Origin: Rheinheimera sp. EpRS3
GTDB lineage: Bacteria; Pseudomonadota; Gammaproteobacteria; Enterobacterales; Alteromonadaceae
Direction of reading: 5' to 3'
Assembly (NCBI RefSeq): GCF_001513785.1
Contig: NZ_LNQS01000001.1
Location: 496,001 to 560,000 of the forward strand
Length of the DNA: 64,000 nucleotides
The notes below the pieces were generated by a model that ran no database searches, was not told the DNA's origin, and was given only the letters and a program-made list of their open reading frames with translations. This document shows positions 27,798 through 37,080 of this stretch, one piece after another (the first letter of the stretch is position 1; the number at the start of each line of letters is the position of its first letter). The position numbers were made by a program, and so were the translations under genes.

Positions 27798-29228
27798 TTA
27801 ATTGTTGTCCTGAGGTGGCTCTGGCAATATTTCTATACTCAGCTGCTCGGTTAAACGCTGTTTTTGTTGCTCTAGCCGTTGCTCTGCCTGCTGGCGCTCA
27901 TCTACCCACAACAAGGTGTCGTAATAGCGGCGGATATTTTCGACGTACGTTACTGCTTCATCACCGCGGGCATAACCATATTTAGTGGTTTGATAGACAT
28001 TTTTTTGCCGCAGCAACGGCAGGCGCTGTTTTACATCCAGCCATTTATCCGGATCGGCGCCCTGGCGCTGGGTAATAATGCGCGCATCTTCAACATGGCC
28101 CCAACCGACATTATAAGACGCCAGCGCAAACCAGAGCCGGTCAGGCATGGTAATACGCTCTGGTATCCGGGTAACCATCCGATGCAGATAACGGCTGCCT
28201 CCCAGTATGCTTTGTTCAGGATCAAGCCGGCTGGTCACACCCATCTGCTGCGCTGTGGGTAAGGTTAGCATCATTAAGCCGCGCACACCGGTCGGGCTTT
28301 TTGCTTTCGGGTCCCAGTGCGATTCCTGATAACTGAGCGCTGCCAGTAAGCGCCAGTCAAGTTCACCGGCATATTGCATAAACCAGGCTTTAAACTTCGG
28401 CAATTGTTGCTCTATTGCGTCGATATACACCAGCGTATCGACGTAATCGAACAGCTGTACATGGCCAAAATAGCGGTCTTCCAGTGCAATAAGTTCGCCG
28501 CCCTGATACATAGCACCAAAGAACTCAATTAACACGGCATAGAGTGAATCATCGCTGTTATCTGCCAGTAGCCAGCTAACCGGTAAATTGTCGCGCACAG
28601 TAAAGGCAATACTGAGATTGGGGTAAAAGCGCCGGTTCAGTGCCAGTTGGTTTGAGTCGGTCAGGGTGTAAGCAATATTGCCGTCAACCACCTGCTGTAA
28701 AATCTCGTCGGCATCCAGTGTCGGGTGTTGTAGCCATTGTAAATCCGGTTTATCCAGGCTTAGCTGTTGCAGTGTTTCGGCATGGCTGCTGTCTTTTACT
28801 ACTACGACAGTGTCGGTCAGGTCGTCCAGCGAGCGGGGCCAGGTATTGCCTTGTTTAAATACTAATACTTCATTTATCCAGCGATAAGCCGGTGATGAGC
28901 GATACTTGCCTTTGCGCAGTTCTGTTAGGGTCAGGCCACCGGCAATATAGTCAACCTGGCCGCTTTGTAGCTTTTGCAGCAATTCGTCCAGTTGGTAGCT
29001 GGGAAATAACTCCAGTTTCACACCAAGTTTATCAGCCAGTGCCTGGCTTAGTTCCAGCTCGAAACCGGTTGGGCCGTCAATACCAACATAATAGCTGGTA
29101 GGGCCGTGCAAAATGCCAACTTTTAAGCTATCACGCTGATATATCTGGTAAAGCTGGCTTTGTGATGGCTCGGGGCTGCACCCTGCTAAACACAGTAACA
29201 ACAGCAACCAGGCCTGTCTTTTCCACAT
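27798..29228 (-). CDS. mltF: membrane-bound lytic murein transglycosylase F
   Basis: Cleaves peptidoglycan glycan strands to 1,6-anhydromuropeptides. The 476-residue lipoprotein has a signal with lipobox LAGC (Cys16), a periplasmic substrate-binding-like module (SBP_bac_3, about 35-265, LKVGILHGPTSYY and GFELELSQALADKLG) and a C-terminal SLT domain (about 290-450). The catalytic Glu is in SYQESHWDPKAKSPTGVRGLM; later motifs include ASYNVGWGHVEDAR. The two-domain order is diagnostic of MltF. Divergent from purL, with about 150 bases between the starts; purL-mltF adjacency is common in gammaproteobacteria. Confidence 0.95.
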   Translation of the reverse strand: MWKRQAWLLLLLCLAGCSPEPSQSQLYQIYQRDSLKVGILHGPTSYYVGIDGPTGFELELSQALADKLGVKLELFPSYQLDELLQKLQSGQVDYIAGGLTLTELRKGKYRSSPAYRWINEVLVFKQGNTWPRSLDDLTDTVVVVKDSSHAETLQQLSLDKPDLQWLQHPTLDADEILQQVVDGNIAYTLTDSNQLALNRRFYPNLSIAFTVRDNLPVSWLLADNSDDSLYAVLIEFFGAMYQGGELIALEDRYFGHVQLFDYVDTLVYIDAIEQQLPKFKAWFMQYAGELDWRLLAALSYQESHWDPKAKSPTGVRGLMMLTLPTAQQMGVTSRLDPEQSILGGSRYLHRMVTRIPERITMPDRLWFALASYNVGWGHVEDARIITQRQGADPDKWLDVKQRLPLLRQKNVYQTTKYGYARGDEAVTYVENIRRYYDTLLWVDERQQAEQRLEQQKQRLTEQLSIEILPEPPQDNN

Positions 29229-29322
29229 CTTTGCTAACCTGCAATGTCACGTTCTGCGCTGTTATAACAAACTTCTGTCGCCGCGTCAGTGTTTACTCAT
29301 ACCACTTGAGCAGAAATTTCTT

Positions 29323-29328
29323 TATAAT
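29323..29328 (+). promoter_or_regulatory. probable -10 element of purL
   Basis: A consensus TATAAT is followed by a GC-rich stretch (GGCGCGCC), 52 bases before the purL ATG in the mltF-purL divergent region. The -35 at the expected spacing (TACCAC) is poor, so activator dependence or an alternative spacing is possible. I could not identify a PurR operator by eye. Confidence 0.4.
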
Positions 29329-29380
29329 GGCGCGCCTGTTTTAGGTTCCATCGTCGTTCAATCCACGGGAAAAAAAGCCT

Positions 29381-32300
29381 ATGTTGATCCTGCGTGGTGC
29401 GCCAGCACTGTCCGATTTCAGAATTCAGAAGTTACTAGACCAATGCGCCCAGAGTGGCTTAACCATCAGCGGTATTTATGCTGAGTTTATGCACTTTGCT
29501 GACGTTAGCAGCGCATTGACTGAAGCCCAGCAGCAAACACTGGATAAATTGTTAACCTATGGCCCGGCTATTGCCAGCCATGAACCACGCGGCCAGTTAG
29601 TGCTGGTAACGCCACGGCCGGGCACTATTTCGCCCTGGTCATCTAAAGCGACAGATATTGCCCGTAACTGTGGTTTAACGCCGGTTTCGCGCTTAGAGCG
29701 CGGTATTGCCTATTATGTAGAAGCCTCTACAGCCTTAACGGCTGAGCAGCTAAAGCAGGTTGCTGCCTTATTGCATGACCGCATGATGGAAGCGGTGTTT
29801 AGCGAGTTTACCCAAGCGCAGGCACTGTTTACCAAAGCTGAGCCTGCAGAGCTTAGCTCGGTGGATATTAAAAACGGTGGGCGTGCTGCGCTGGCCAAAG
29901 CCAATACCGATATGGGCCTGGCACTGGCCGATGACGAAATTGATTATCTGTTTGATAACTTCACCGCGCTTGGCCGTAACCCGAACGACATCGAGCTGTA
30001 TATGTTCGCCCAGGCGAACTCAGAGCATTGCCGGCACAAAATTTTTAACGCTGACTGGACAATAGACGGCGTACAACAGCCTAAATCGCTGTTTAAAATG
30101 ATTAAAAACACTTTTGAGCAAACACCGGACTATGTGTTGTCTGCCTACAAAGACAATGCTGCTGTAATGGAAGGCTCTACCGCTGGCCGCTTTTTTGCCC
30201 AGCCTGGTAATCTAACTTATCAGTATCACCATGAACCTATTCATATACTGATGAAAGTAGAAACTCACAACCATCCAACGGCTATTTCGCCATACCCGGG
30301 GGCAGCCACCGGTTCAGGTGGTGAAATTCGTGATGAAGGCGCCACAGGTGTCGGTTCTAAGCCTAAAGCCGGTCTGGTAGGTTTTTCGGTGTCGAACTTA
30401 CGTATTCCGGGTTTTGAGCAGCCATGGGAAACCGATTTTGGTAAGCCGGAGCGTATTGTATCGGCGCTGGATATTATGCTGGAAGGCCCATTAGGCGGTG
30501 CGGCGTTTAATAACGAATTTGGCCGGCCGGCGATTAATGGTTATTTCCGTACCTATGAAGAAAAGGTACCCAGCCATAACGGCGACGAAGTACGCGGTTA
30601 CCATAAGCCGATTATGATTGCCGGTGGTTTGGGCAATATCCGTGCAGATCATGTACAAAAAGGCGATTTACCGGTTGGCGCAAAACTGGTGGTATTAGGC
30701 GGCCCGGCGATGAATATCGGTCTGGGCGGCGGTGCGGCATCTTCGATGGCATCAGGCCAGTCAGCCGAGGATTTAGACTTTGCCTCAGTGCAACGTGAAA
30801 ACCCGGAAATTGAACGCCGTTGTCAGGAAGTCATTGACCGCTGCTGGCAGCTGGGAAGCGAAAACCCTATCGTATTTATTCATGATGTTGGCGCCGGTGG
30901 TTTATCCAACGCCTTTCCAGAGCTGGTGAACGACGGTGGCGTGGGCGGTAAGTTTGAGCTGCGTAATGTACCAAACGACGAGCCTGGCATGTCGCCACTG
31001 CAAATCTGGTGTAACGAATCGCAAGAGCGTTATGTGATGGCGATACCGGCCGACAAAATGCCGGTATTCGAGCAAATTTGTAAACGTGAGCGCGCACCTT
31101 TTGCCGTAGTAGGCGAAGCTACAGCAGAGCAACACTTAACGCTGACCGATACCCATTTTGGCAGCACGCCAATTGATCTACCGTTAAATGTGTTACTGGG
31201 CAAAGCGCCGAAAATGCACCGTGACGTGCAAAGCGCACAAACCGTGGGTAAAGCACTGGACTTAACCGGCGTAACAGTAAAAGACGCGGCAGAGCGTTTA
31301 TTGCGTTTACCGGCTATTGCAGAAAAAACCTTTCTGGTAACTATTGGTGATCGCACGGTAACCGGTTTAGTTGCGCGTGACCAGATGGTTGGCCCCTGGC
31401 AGGTGCCGGTAGCTAACTGCGGTGTTACCGCGGCCAGTTACGACACCTACCACGGCGAAGCGATGGCAATGGGCGAGCGCACGCCTGTGGCACTGCTTGA
31501 TTTTGCCGCTTCTGCCCGGTTAGCGGTAGCAGAAGCCATTACCAATATAGCTGCCACTGATATTGGTGAGCTAAAACGGATTAAATTATCTGCCAACTGG
31601 ATGGCAGCCGCCGGCCACCCGGGTGAAGACGCCGGTTTATACGAGGCAGTAAAAGCTATTGGTGAAGAGCTGTGCCCGGCACTGGAAGTGACCATTCCGG
31701 TGGGTAAAGACTCTATGTCAATGAAAACCAAATGGCAGCAAAACGGTGAAGATAAAGCCGTTACCGCGCCATTATCTTTAGTGATCACTGCGTTTGCCCG
31801 CGTAGAAGATATCCGCAAAACGGTTACGCCGCAGCTGCGCACCGACAAAGGCGATACCAGCCTGCTGGTAATTGATTTAGGCCTGGGCCAAAACCGCTTA
31901 GGCGCTTCCTGTTTAGCTCAGGTGTATAAACAGCTGGGCCAGACACCGGTTGACCTGGACAGCCCTGAACTGTTGATTAACTTCTTTAACGCCGTGCAGC
32001 AATTAACCCGCGAGCAAAAACTGCTGGCCTACCATGACCGTTCAGACGGTGGTTTATTTGTTACACTGGCCGAAATGGCCTTTGCCGGTAAAGCTGGCGT
32101 ACGTGCCGATATCAGCGCACTGGGTAACGATGATATGGCGGTGCTGTTCTCTGAAGAGCCAGGCGCCATTATACAGGTTGCCGCAGCGGATCTGGATTAC
32201 GTTAAGCAGCTACTGGCGCAGCATCAGCTGGGTAACTGCAGCCATGTTATTGGCAGCGTAAACGCGAAGGATGAGCTGGTATTCAGCCGTGGCGATAAAG

Positions 32301-33274
32301 TGGTATTAAGCGACAGCCGCACCCGTTTACGTTGTATCTGGGCCGAAACCACTTATCAGATGCAGGCACTGCGTGACAACCCGGCTGGCGCCAAGCAAGA
32401 GTTTGACGCCAAAGCTGACGTTGCCGATCCGGGCCTTAATGTAAAACTTAGCTTTGATTTAAATGCCGATGTTGCCGCGCCGTTTATTTTAAAAGGTGCT
32501 GCACCTAAAGTGGCTATTTTGCGCGAACAAGGCGTTAACTCGCATGTAGAAATGGCTGCCGCCTTTAACCGTGCCGGTTTCACCGCCGTTGATGTGCATA
32601 TGAGCGATATACTGGCAGGCCGGGCTAAGTTAGCCGACTTCAACGGTTTAGTCGCCTGTGGTGGTTTCTCTTACGGTGACGTACTGGGTGCCGGTGAAGG
32701 CTGGGCTAAATCAGTATTGTTTAACGACATTGCGCGTAAGCAGTTTGCTGAGTTCTTTGAGCGCCAAAGCACCTTCTCGCTGGGTGTGTGTAACGGCTGT
32801 CAGATGATGTCTAACCTCAAGAGCCTGATCCCGGGTGCTGAGCTGTGGCCACACTTTGTGCGCAATAAATCTGAGCGCTTTGAAGCCCGTTTTAGCCTGG
32901 TAGAAATACAGCAAAGCCCGTCGTTGTTTTTTAACGGTATGGCCGGTTCACGTATGCCCATTGCTGTGTCACACGGTGAAGGCCATGCTGAGTTTGCTTC
33001 ATCAGAAGCATTCGCCAAAGCCAACCACAGCGGCACGGTTGCCATGCGCTTTGTGGATCACTACGGTAAAGCCACTGAGCAATACCCGCAAAACCCGAAC
33101 GGCTCGCCAGCCGGTATTACGTCGCTTACCACCACTGATGGCCGGGTAACGATAATGATGCCACACCCGGAGCGTGTGTTCCGCGCAGTAGCTAATTCAT
33201 GGCAGCCAGACGGCTGGCAGGAAGACAGCCCGTGGATGCGTATGTTCCGCAACTCGCGGGTTTGGTTAGGTTAA
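29381..33274 (+). CDS. purL: phosphoribosylformylglycinamidine synthase
   Basis: Fourth step of de novo purine synthesis: FGAR plus glutamine and ATP to FGAM. This is the large, single-chain gammaproteobacterial type (1297 residues, E. coli 1295). The N-terminal domain is followed by a linker, two PurM-like ATP-binding halves ([28 protein letters not shown] in the first, with the conserved HNHP) and a C-terminal class I glutaminase with [10 protein letters not shown] (nucleophile Cys about 1138) and PHPERVFR (His and Glu). The product is intact throughout. Confidence 0.98.
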   Translation: MLILRGAPALSDFRIQKLLDQCAQSGLTISGIYAEFMHFADVSSALTEAQQQTLDKLLTYGPAIASHEPRGQLVLVTPRPGTISPWSSKATDIARNCGLTPVSRLERGIAYYVEASTALTAEQLKQVAALLHDRMMEAVFSEFTQAQALFTKAEPAELSSVDIKNGGRAALAKANTDMGLALADDEIDYLFDNFTALGRNPNDIELYMFAQANSEHCRHKIFNADWTIDGVQQPKSLFKMIKNTFEQTPDYVLSAYKDNAAVMEGSTAGRFFAQPGNLTYQYHHEPIHILMKVETHNHPTAISPYPGAATGSGGEIRDEGATGVGSKPKAGLVGFSVSNLRIPGFEQPWETDFGKPERIVSALDIMLEGPLGGAAFNNEFGRPAINGYFRTYEEKVPSHNGDEVRGYHKPIMIAGGLGNIRADHVQKGDLPVGAKLVVLGGPAMNIGLGGGAASSMASGQSAEDLDFASVQRENPEIERRCQEVIDRCWQLGSENPIVFIHDVGAGGLSNAFPELVNDGGVGGKFELRNVPNDEPGMSPLQIWCNESQERYVMAIPADKMPVFEQICKRERAPFAVVGEATAEQHLTLTDTHFGSTPIDLPLNVLLGKAPKMHRDVQSAQTVGKALDLTGVTVKDAAERLLRLPAIAEKTFLVTIGDRTVTGLVARDQMVGPWQVPVANCGVTAASYDTYHGEAMAMGERTPVALLDFAASARLAVAEAITNIAATDIGELKRIKLSANWMAAAGHPGEDAGLYEAVKAIGEELCPALEVTIPVGKDSMSMKTKWQQNGEDKAVTAPLSLVITAFARVEDIRKTVTPQLRTDKGDTSLLVIDLGLGQNRLGASCLAQVYKQLGQTPVDLDSPELLINFFNAVQQLTREQKLLAYHDRSDGGLFVTLAEMAFAGKAGVRADISALGNDDMAVLFSEEPGAIIQVAAADLDYVKQLLAQHQLGNCSHVIGSVNAKDELVFSRGDKVVLSDSRTRLRCIWAETTYQMQALRDNPAGAKQEFDAKADVADPGLNVKLSFDLNADVAAPFILKGAAPKVAILREQGVNSHVEMAAAFNRAGFTAVDVHMSDILAGRAKLADFNGLVACGGFSYGDVLGAGEGWAKSVLFNDIARKQFAEFFERQSTFSLGVCNGCQMMSNLKSLIPGAELWPHFVRNKSERFEARFSLVEIQQSPSLFFNGMAGSRMPIAVSHGEGHAEFASSEAFAKANHSGTVAMRFVDHYGKATEQYPQNPNGSPAGITSLTTTDGRVTIMMPHPERVFRAVANSWQPDGWQEDSPWMRMFRNSRVWLG

Positions 33275-33295
33275 GCTAACTAAGCTGTAATAACG

Positions 33296-33322
33296 AAAAA
33301 ACCTGCTGCGGCAGGTTTTTTT
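33296..33322. terminator. Rho-independent terminator between purL and the convergent HDAC gene
   Basis: AAAAAACCTGC, a short loop and GCAGGTTTTTTT form a stem flanked by A on one side and T on the other. It can therefore serve purL on the plus strand and the deacetylase operon on the minus strand, which converge here. Confidence 0.88.
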
Positions 33323-33375
33323 ATGGCTAGCTAAAAGATAAAAGCATCAGCGGTTGTTATTGCGGCGGTGTTTAC

Positions 33376-34293
33376 CTACATCAAGCCCTTTAAAAATGCT
33401 ACTACACTGCGCCCCAGTGCGCTTAGGGCGTAGCCGCCTTCCAGTGCGGCCACCATCCGGCCCTGGCAGTGTTGGTGGGCCAGTTGTTTTAGCTGCTGGG
33501 CTATCCACTGGTAATCGGCTTCGGTTAGCAGAAATTGCGCCATATCATCTTCGCGGTGGCCATCAAAACCGGCGGATACTAAAATAAGCTGCGGTTTAAA
33601 TTCGTTAATGCGTGGCAGCCAGTGCTGCAGAATTTGCTCGCGCCAGATGGCTGGTTTACACAGAGCTGGTAGCGGTAAGTTTTCAATATTACTGGCGCTG
33701 GGGTGTTCACCGGTATTGGGGTAAAGCGGATACTGAAAGGATGAACAAAACAACACCCGCTCATCAGCGGCGAAAATATCTTCGGTACCGTTGCCGTGGT
33801 GCACGTCAAAATCAACTATTGCCACCCGGCTAAGCTGGTAGTGTTCAAGCGCGTAAGCGGCTGCAACTGCGATATTGTTAAAAATACAAAAGCCCATAGC
33901 CTGGCTACGTGTAGCATGGTGGCCCGGCGGGCGCACATTGCAAAATGCCTGCTGGTTGGTGTCACTCATAACCTGGTCTACGGCATTAATGGTAGCGCCT
34001 GCGGCATGCAGGGCGGCATTGAGGCTGTGTTTCATTATCTGGGTATCTGGGTCTAGCCAGATATGGCCATCTTCAGGGGTTTTGTTGTAAATTTCATCAA
34101 CATATAGCTTATCGTGTACATGATATAAATCTTCCGCACTGGCCGGTGTGGCATCGCGCTGTTGCACAATAAACTCCAGGCCAGAGCGGATTAACTGATC
34201 ATTTATCGCACTTAACCGGGCAGGTTGCTCCGGGTGATCGTCCCCGGCCAGATGTAAATAACAGCTGGGGTGGCTAAACAGGGTAATTGCCAT
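33376..34293 (-). CDS. histone deacetylase family protein (class II HDAC-like)
   Basis: A 305-residue zinc-dependent amidohydrolase of the HDAC/acetylpolyamine deacetylase superfamily. The active-site motifs are present: RPPGHHATRSQAMGFC (catalytic His pair 125-126), the zinc ligands in DFDVHHGNGT (161-170), the Asp in SAGFDGHREDD and the transition-state Tyr in LEGGYALSALG. The N-terminal HPEQPARL is typical. Substrates may be acetyl-lysines of proteins or acetylated small amines, which cannot be told from sequence. Its start overlaps the stop of the upstream acetyl-CoA hydrolase/GNAT gene by one base, so the two are translated together. Confidence 0.88.
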   Translation of the reverse strand: MAITLFSHPSCYLHLAGDDHPEQPARLSAINDQLIRSGLEFIVQQRDATPASAEDLYHVHDKLYVDEIYNKTPEDGHIWLDPDTQIMKHSLNAALHAAGATINAVDQVMSDTNQQAFCNVRPPGHHATRSQAMGFCIFNNIAVAAAYALEHYQLSRVAIVDFDVHHGNGTEDIFAADERVLFCSSFQYPLYPNTGEHPSASNIENLPLPALCKPAIWREQILQHWLPRINEFKPQLILVSAGFDGHREDDMAQFLLTEADYQWIAQQLKQLAHQHCQGRMVAALEGGYALSALGRSVVAFLKGLM

Positions 34294-36155
34294 CAGTTAT
34301 GCTCCGCTGGTTTGCTGCCGGCTGAGCGGGGAAGGCGCAGTTGCAGGTTAACTTCCGTTGGCTCGTCCCCTGGCAGGCGGCTAAAACCGGCTTTTTGGAA
34401 TACTGCCAGCATGGCTTTGTTTTCTGAGCGTACATAAGCCGACATGCTGGTTAAGCCGCGTAGTTCAGCAATGGTGATCATCTCCTGCAACAGGCGTTTT
34501 GCCATGCCTTTGCCCTGATGTTTTTCTCGCGTAACAAAAGCTACTTCGCAGCTTTGGTTGTCGTTTAGCAGGTAATAGCGGCCCACAGCCTGAATTTGTA
34601 CCGCTGAGCCTTTTTGTTTCACAATACACAGTGCTAAATCGCGGGATTGATCAACGCCAACCAGGGTACAGGATTTCTCCCGGCTCATTTGCGTTGGCAC
34701 GGCGCTGTAGCGTAGCTGCAGCGTTTCTTTGGTGTGCGAGTAGAAAAACTCCTGCAGGCGGCGCTCGTCAGATGGGTTTAATGGCCGCAGATCAAACTCT
34801 TCGCCGTCAATTAATAGCTCTTTAAAACCCACATCACCCAGCTCTGGTACTTCCATAGGTGTGTGCAGCTGGTAATGCGGTACCCAGTAATGCTTGCGTA
34901 CTTCTTCCAGCAGCTGCTGGCGAAACTTCGGGTGTGCGACCCGGATCAGCTCCAGTGAGCGTTCGCGGATACTTTTACCACGTAGTGATGCCACGCCAAA
35001 CTCGGTAACCACATAATGCACATGGCCGCGCGAGGTTACCACACCGGCACCTTCAGAAATAAAGGGTACTATGCGTGATATAGTGCCGTTTTGCGCAGTT
35101 GAGGGCAGGGCGATAATGGGTTTACCGCCGCTGCTCATGGATGCGCCGCGGCTAAAATCTACCTGGCCGCCAATGCCGCTGTAAAATAAATGGCCGATAG
35201 AGTCGGAAACAATCTGGCCGGTTAAATCAACTTCAATTGCGCTGTTAATGGCCACCATATTGTCATTACGGGCGATATTAGTTGGCGAGTTCACATATTC
35301 GCTGGGGTAAAAACCCAGATGCGGGTTGGCATGGACAAAATCGTACAGAGCCCGGCTACCGACACAAAAACTGGTTACCGTTTTACCCGGATGAAAGGTT
35401 TTTTTGCGGTTATTCACTACACCTTTTTTAATCAGATCCATTACGCCGTCAGTAATCAGCTCGCTGTGCACGCCAAGATCTTTGTGGTTACCCAGATAAC
35501 GCAGCACGGCGTCACAAATTTTGCCGATACCAATCTGAATGGTAGCGCCATCTTCTATCAGCAAAGACACATACTGGCCAATCCGCTCAGTAATGGCGTC
35601 AAGTTCGGGCGCCGGCATTTCTGGCAGTGGCTGGTCGGCATAGAAAAAACTGTCAATCTGATCGCGGTGAATAAAAGCCTGGCCGTAGGTGACAGGCATA
35701 GCCGGGTTTACCTGAGCAATCACTTTTTTGGCCGATTTGGCTGCCGCCGATACCACATCTACCGATACGCCAAGCGAGTGATAACCGTGCTGGTCGGCCG
35801 GGCTTACCATAATTAATGCGGCATCCAGCGGCAATACGCCGTCGCTGAATAATGATGGAATGTCTGACATAAAGCAGGGGGTGTAATCGGCCCGGCCTTC
35901 GGCAACGGCCTGGCGTACTTTGTCGCCACCAATAAACAGTGCATTTACTTTAAACAGTTGCTGATGCTGCGGCTCTACCCACTTGTTGTCTGCCAGCGTA
36001 TAAACCTGCACTATTTCAATATCGTGCAGCTGTTTGGCGTTGGCTATCAGATCATCAATCAGGGCGGCGGGCGTACCAGCATGCGAGCCAATAAAAATAC
36101 GGTCGCCGGATTTTAACAGCTGTTGCCAGTTCAGCTTAGCGGGGGCTTTAGCCAC
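34293..36155 (-). CDS. acetyl-CoA hydrolase/transferase fused to a GNAT acetyltransferase domain
   Basis: A 620-residue fusion. Residues about 10-440 are an acetyl-CoA hydrolase/class I CoA-transferase, with NSAIEVDLTGQ (probable catalytic Glu), GIGGQVDFSRGA and VVTEFGVASLRGKS as the family motifs. Residues about 460-605 form a GNAT fold with the acetyl-CoA-binding loop EKHQGKGMAKRLL and the C-terminal ENKAMLAVFQKAGF. Such fusions are known in proteobacteria; the acetyl acceptor is not established. It is the first gene of a two-gene operon with the HDAC-family enzyme (1-base overlap), suggesting a linked acetylation/deacetylation or acyl-CoA role. Confidence 0.85.
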   Translation of the reverse strand: MAKAPAKLNWQQLLKSGDRIFIGSHAGTPAALIDDLIANAKQLHDIEIVQVYTLADNKWVEPQHQQLFKVNALFIGGDKVRQAVAEGRADYTPCFMSDIPSLFSDGVLPLDAALIMVSPADQHGYHSLGVSVDVVSAAAKSAKKVIAQVNPAMPVTYGQAFIHRDQIDSFFYADQPLPEMPAPELDAITERIGQYVSLLIEDGATIQIGIGKICDAVLRYLGNHKDLGVHSELITDGVMDLIKKGVVNNRKKTFHPGKTVTSFCVGSRALYDFVHANPHLGFYPSEYVNSPTNIARNDNMVAINSAIEVDLTGQIVSDSIGHLFYSGIGGQVDFSRGASMSSGGKPIIALPSTAQNGTISRIVPFISEGAGVVTSRGHVHYVVTEFGVASLRGKSIRERSLELIRVAHPKFRQQLLEEVRKHYWVPHYQLHTPMEVPELGDVGFKELLIDGEEFDLRPLNPSDERRLQEFFYSHTKETLQLRYSAVPTQMSREKSCTLVGVDQSRDLALCIVKQKGSAVQIQAVGRYYLLNDNQSCEVAFVTREKHQGKGMAKRLLQEMITIAELRGLTSMSAYVRSENKAMLAVFQKAGFSRLPGDEPTEVNLQLRLPRSAGSKPAEHN

Positions 36156-36204
36156 TGTTATGCTCCGTGTAGTGTGATAAAGCTATAGGATAACAGTTTA
36201 GGTT

Positions 36205-36232
36205 AAAAGGCAACTGGCGCGCAGTCGCCTTT
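36205..36232 (-). terminator. Rho-independent terminator of the OmpW gene
   Basis: Read on the minus strand, AAAGGCGACTG, loop CGCGC, then CAGTTGCCTTTT form a stem with one wobble pair followed by T. It lies 17 bases downstream of the OmpW-family stop codon. Confidence 0.7.
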
Positions 36233-36248
36233 AGTCTAAGTTATTGCT

Positions 36249-36947
36249 TTATAACATCCAGCGCAGGCCAACCATGGCAACATAAGGGTCTATGTCAACA
36301 TCAACGCTTTGCACTGTAGTGCCATTTACCTGGACCCGGCCGGTAGTGTCGATATCCATTTTGCTTAGCATCAGGTGCAGGCCCAAGGTATCACTGAGTT
36401 TAATATTGACGCCAGCCTGTAGTGCCAGGCCAAAAGAGCTTTTTAGTTTTAGCCCGACATTGTCGTCAGCGCCAGCGACTTCCAGTGCGTTTAGTGCGCC
36501 TACCAATTGGGCATCTGCTTTTTCGTTAAAAAACTCAGTGTAATTTAAGCCGACACCAACGAAGGGATCAAACATCTGATGCTGCGGCATAAAATGATAC
36601 TGTGCCAGCAAAGTTGGTGGTAAATGCTTGGTTTTACCTACTTTTAAGCCATCAATCGCTGAGCCTTTCACAGTAATATCATGGCTGAACGGGGTAGCGG
36701 CAATCAGTTGTACTGCCCAGTTCGGGTTAATACGGTAGTCAAATGTCAGACCTAACTGGGTATTAGTATTAACACCAACAGCAGTGGAACCTGATGGTAA
36801 ACCGGCTACCTGCTCAATAACGTTTAAGCTGGAGCTGCTGTCGTCCGGCGCTACAGTAATGACACCTACGTTAATCGCAAAGTCGGCAGAGGCAGGTGCA
36901 GCGGCTAACAGTGAGGCAAGAGTGATAACGGACAGGGTTGTTTTCAT
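36249..36947 (-). CDS. OmpW-family outer membrane protein
   Basis: An 8-stranded beta-barrel outer membrane protein; members are linked to passage of small hydrophobic compounds and to stress adaptation. From the ATG at 36947 (GGAG 6 bases upstream, better than one four codons earlier) the product has 232 residues: a signal peptide (MKTTLSVITLASLLAAAPASA), then strands ending in the typical aromatic or aliphatic terminal residue (VAMVGLRWML). INPNWAVQLIAATPFSHDI, HLPPTLLAQYHF and FDPFVGVGLNYT are the OmpW core motifs. Monocistronic with its own terminator. Confidence 0.9.
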   Translation of the reverse strand: MKTTLSVITLASLLAAAPASADFAINVGVITVAPDDSSSSLNVIEQVAGLPSGSTAVGVNTNTQLGLTFDYRINPNWAVQLIAATPFSHDITVKGSAIDGLKVGKTKHLPPTLLAQYHFMPQHQMFDPFVGVGLNYTEFFNEKADAQLVGALNALEVAGADDNVGLKLKSSFGLALQAGVNIKLSDTLGLHLMLSKMDIDTTGRVQVNGTTVQSVDVDIDPYVAMVGLRWML

Positions 36948-37016
36948 AGTGATCTCCACAGATAAGTTCTGTGGCCAATTGTCCGCTTTGCTCAGCAGAG
37001 AATATTGGGCTGGATC

Positions 37017-37049
37017 AATAAAAAATGGGGCTGATGTGAATTCAGCCCC
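37017..37049 (-). terminator. Rho-independent terminator of the DUF3300 gene
   Basis: On the minus strand GGGGCTGA, loop ATTCACA, TCAGCCCC is followed by ATTTTTTATT. The stem is perfect over 8 bp and lies about 30 bases after the stop codon. Confidence 0.88.
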
Positions 37050-37080
37050 GTAGTTTGTTTTATATCAAATAAAGCGCTGG

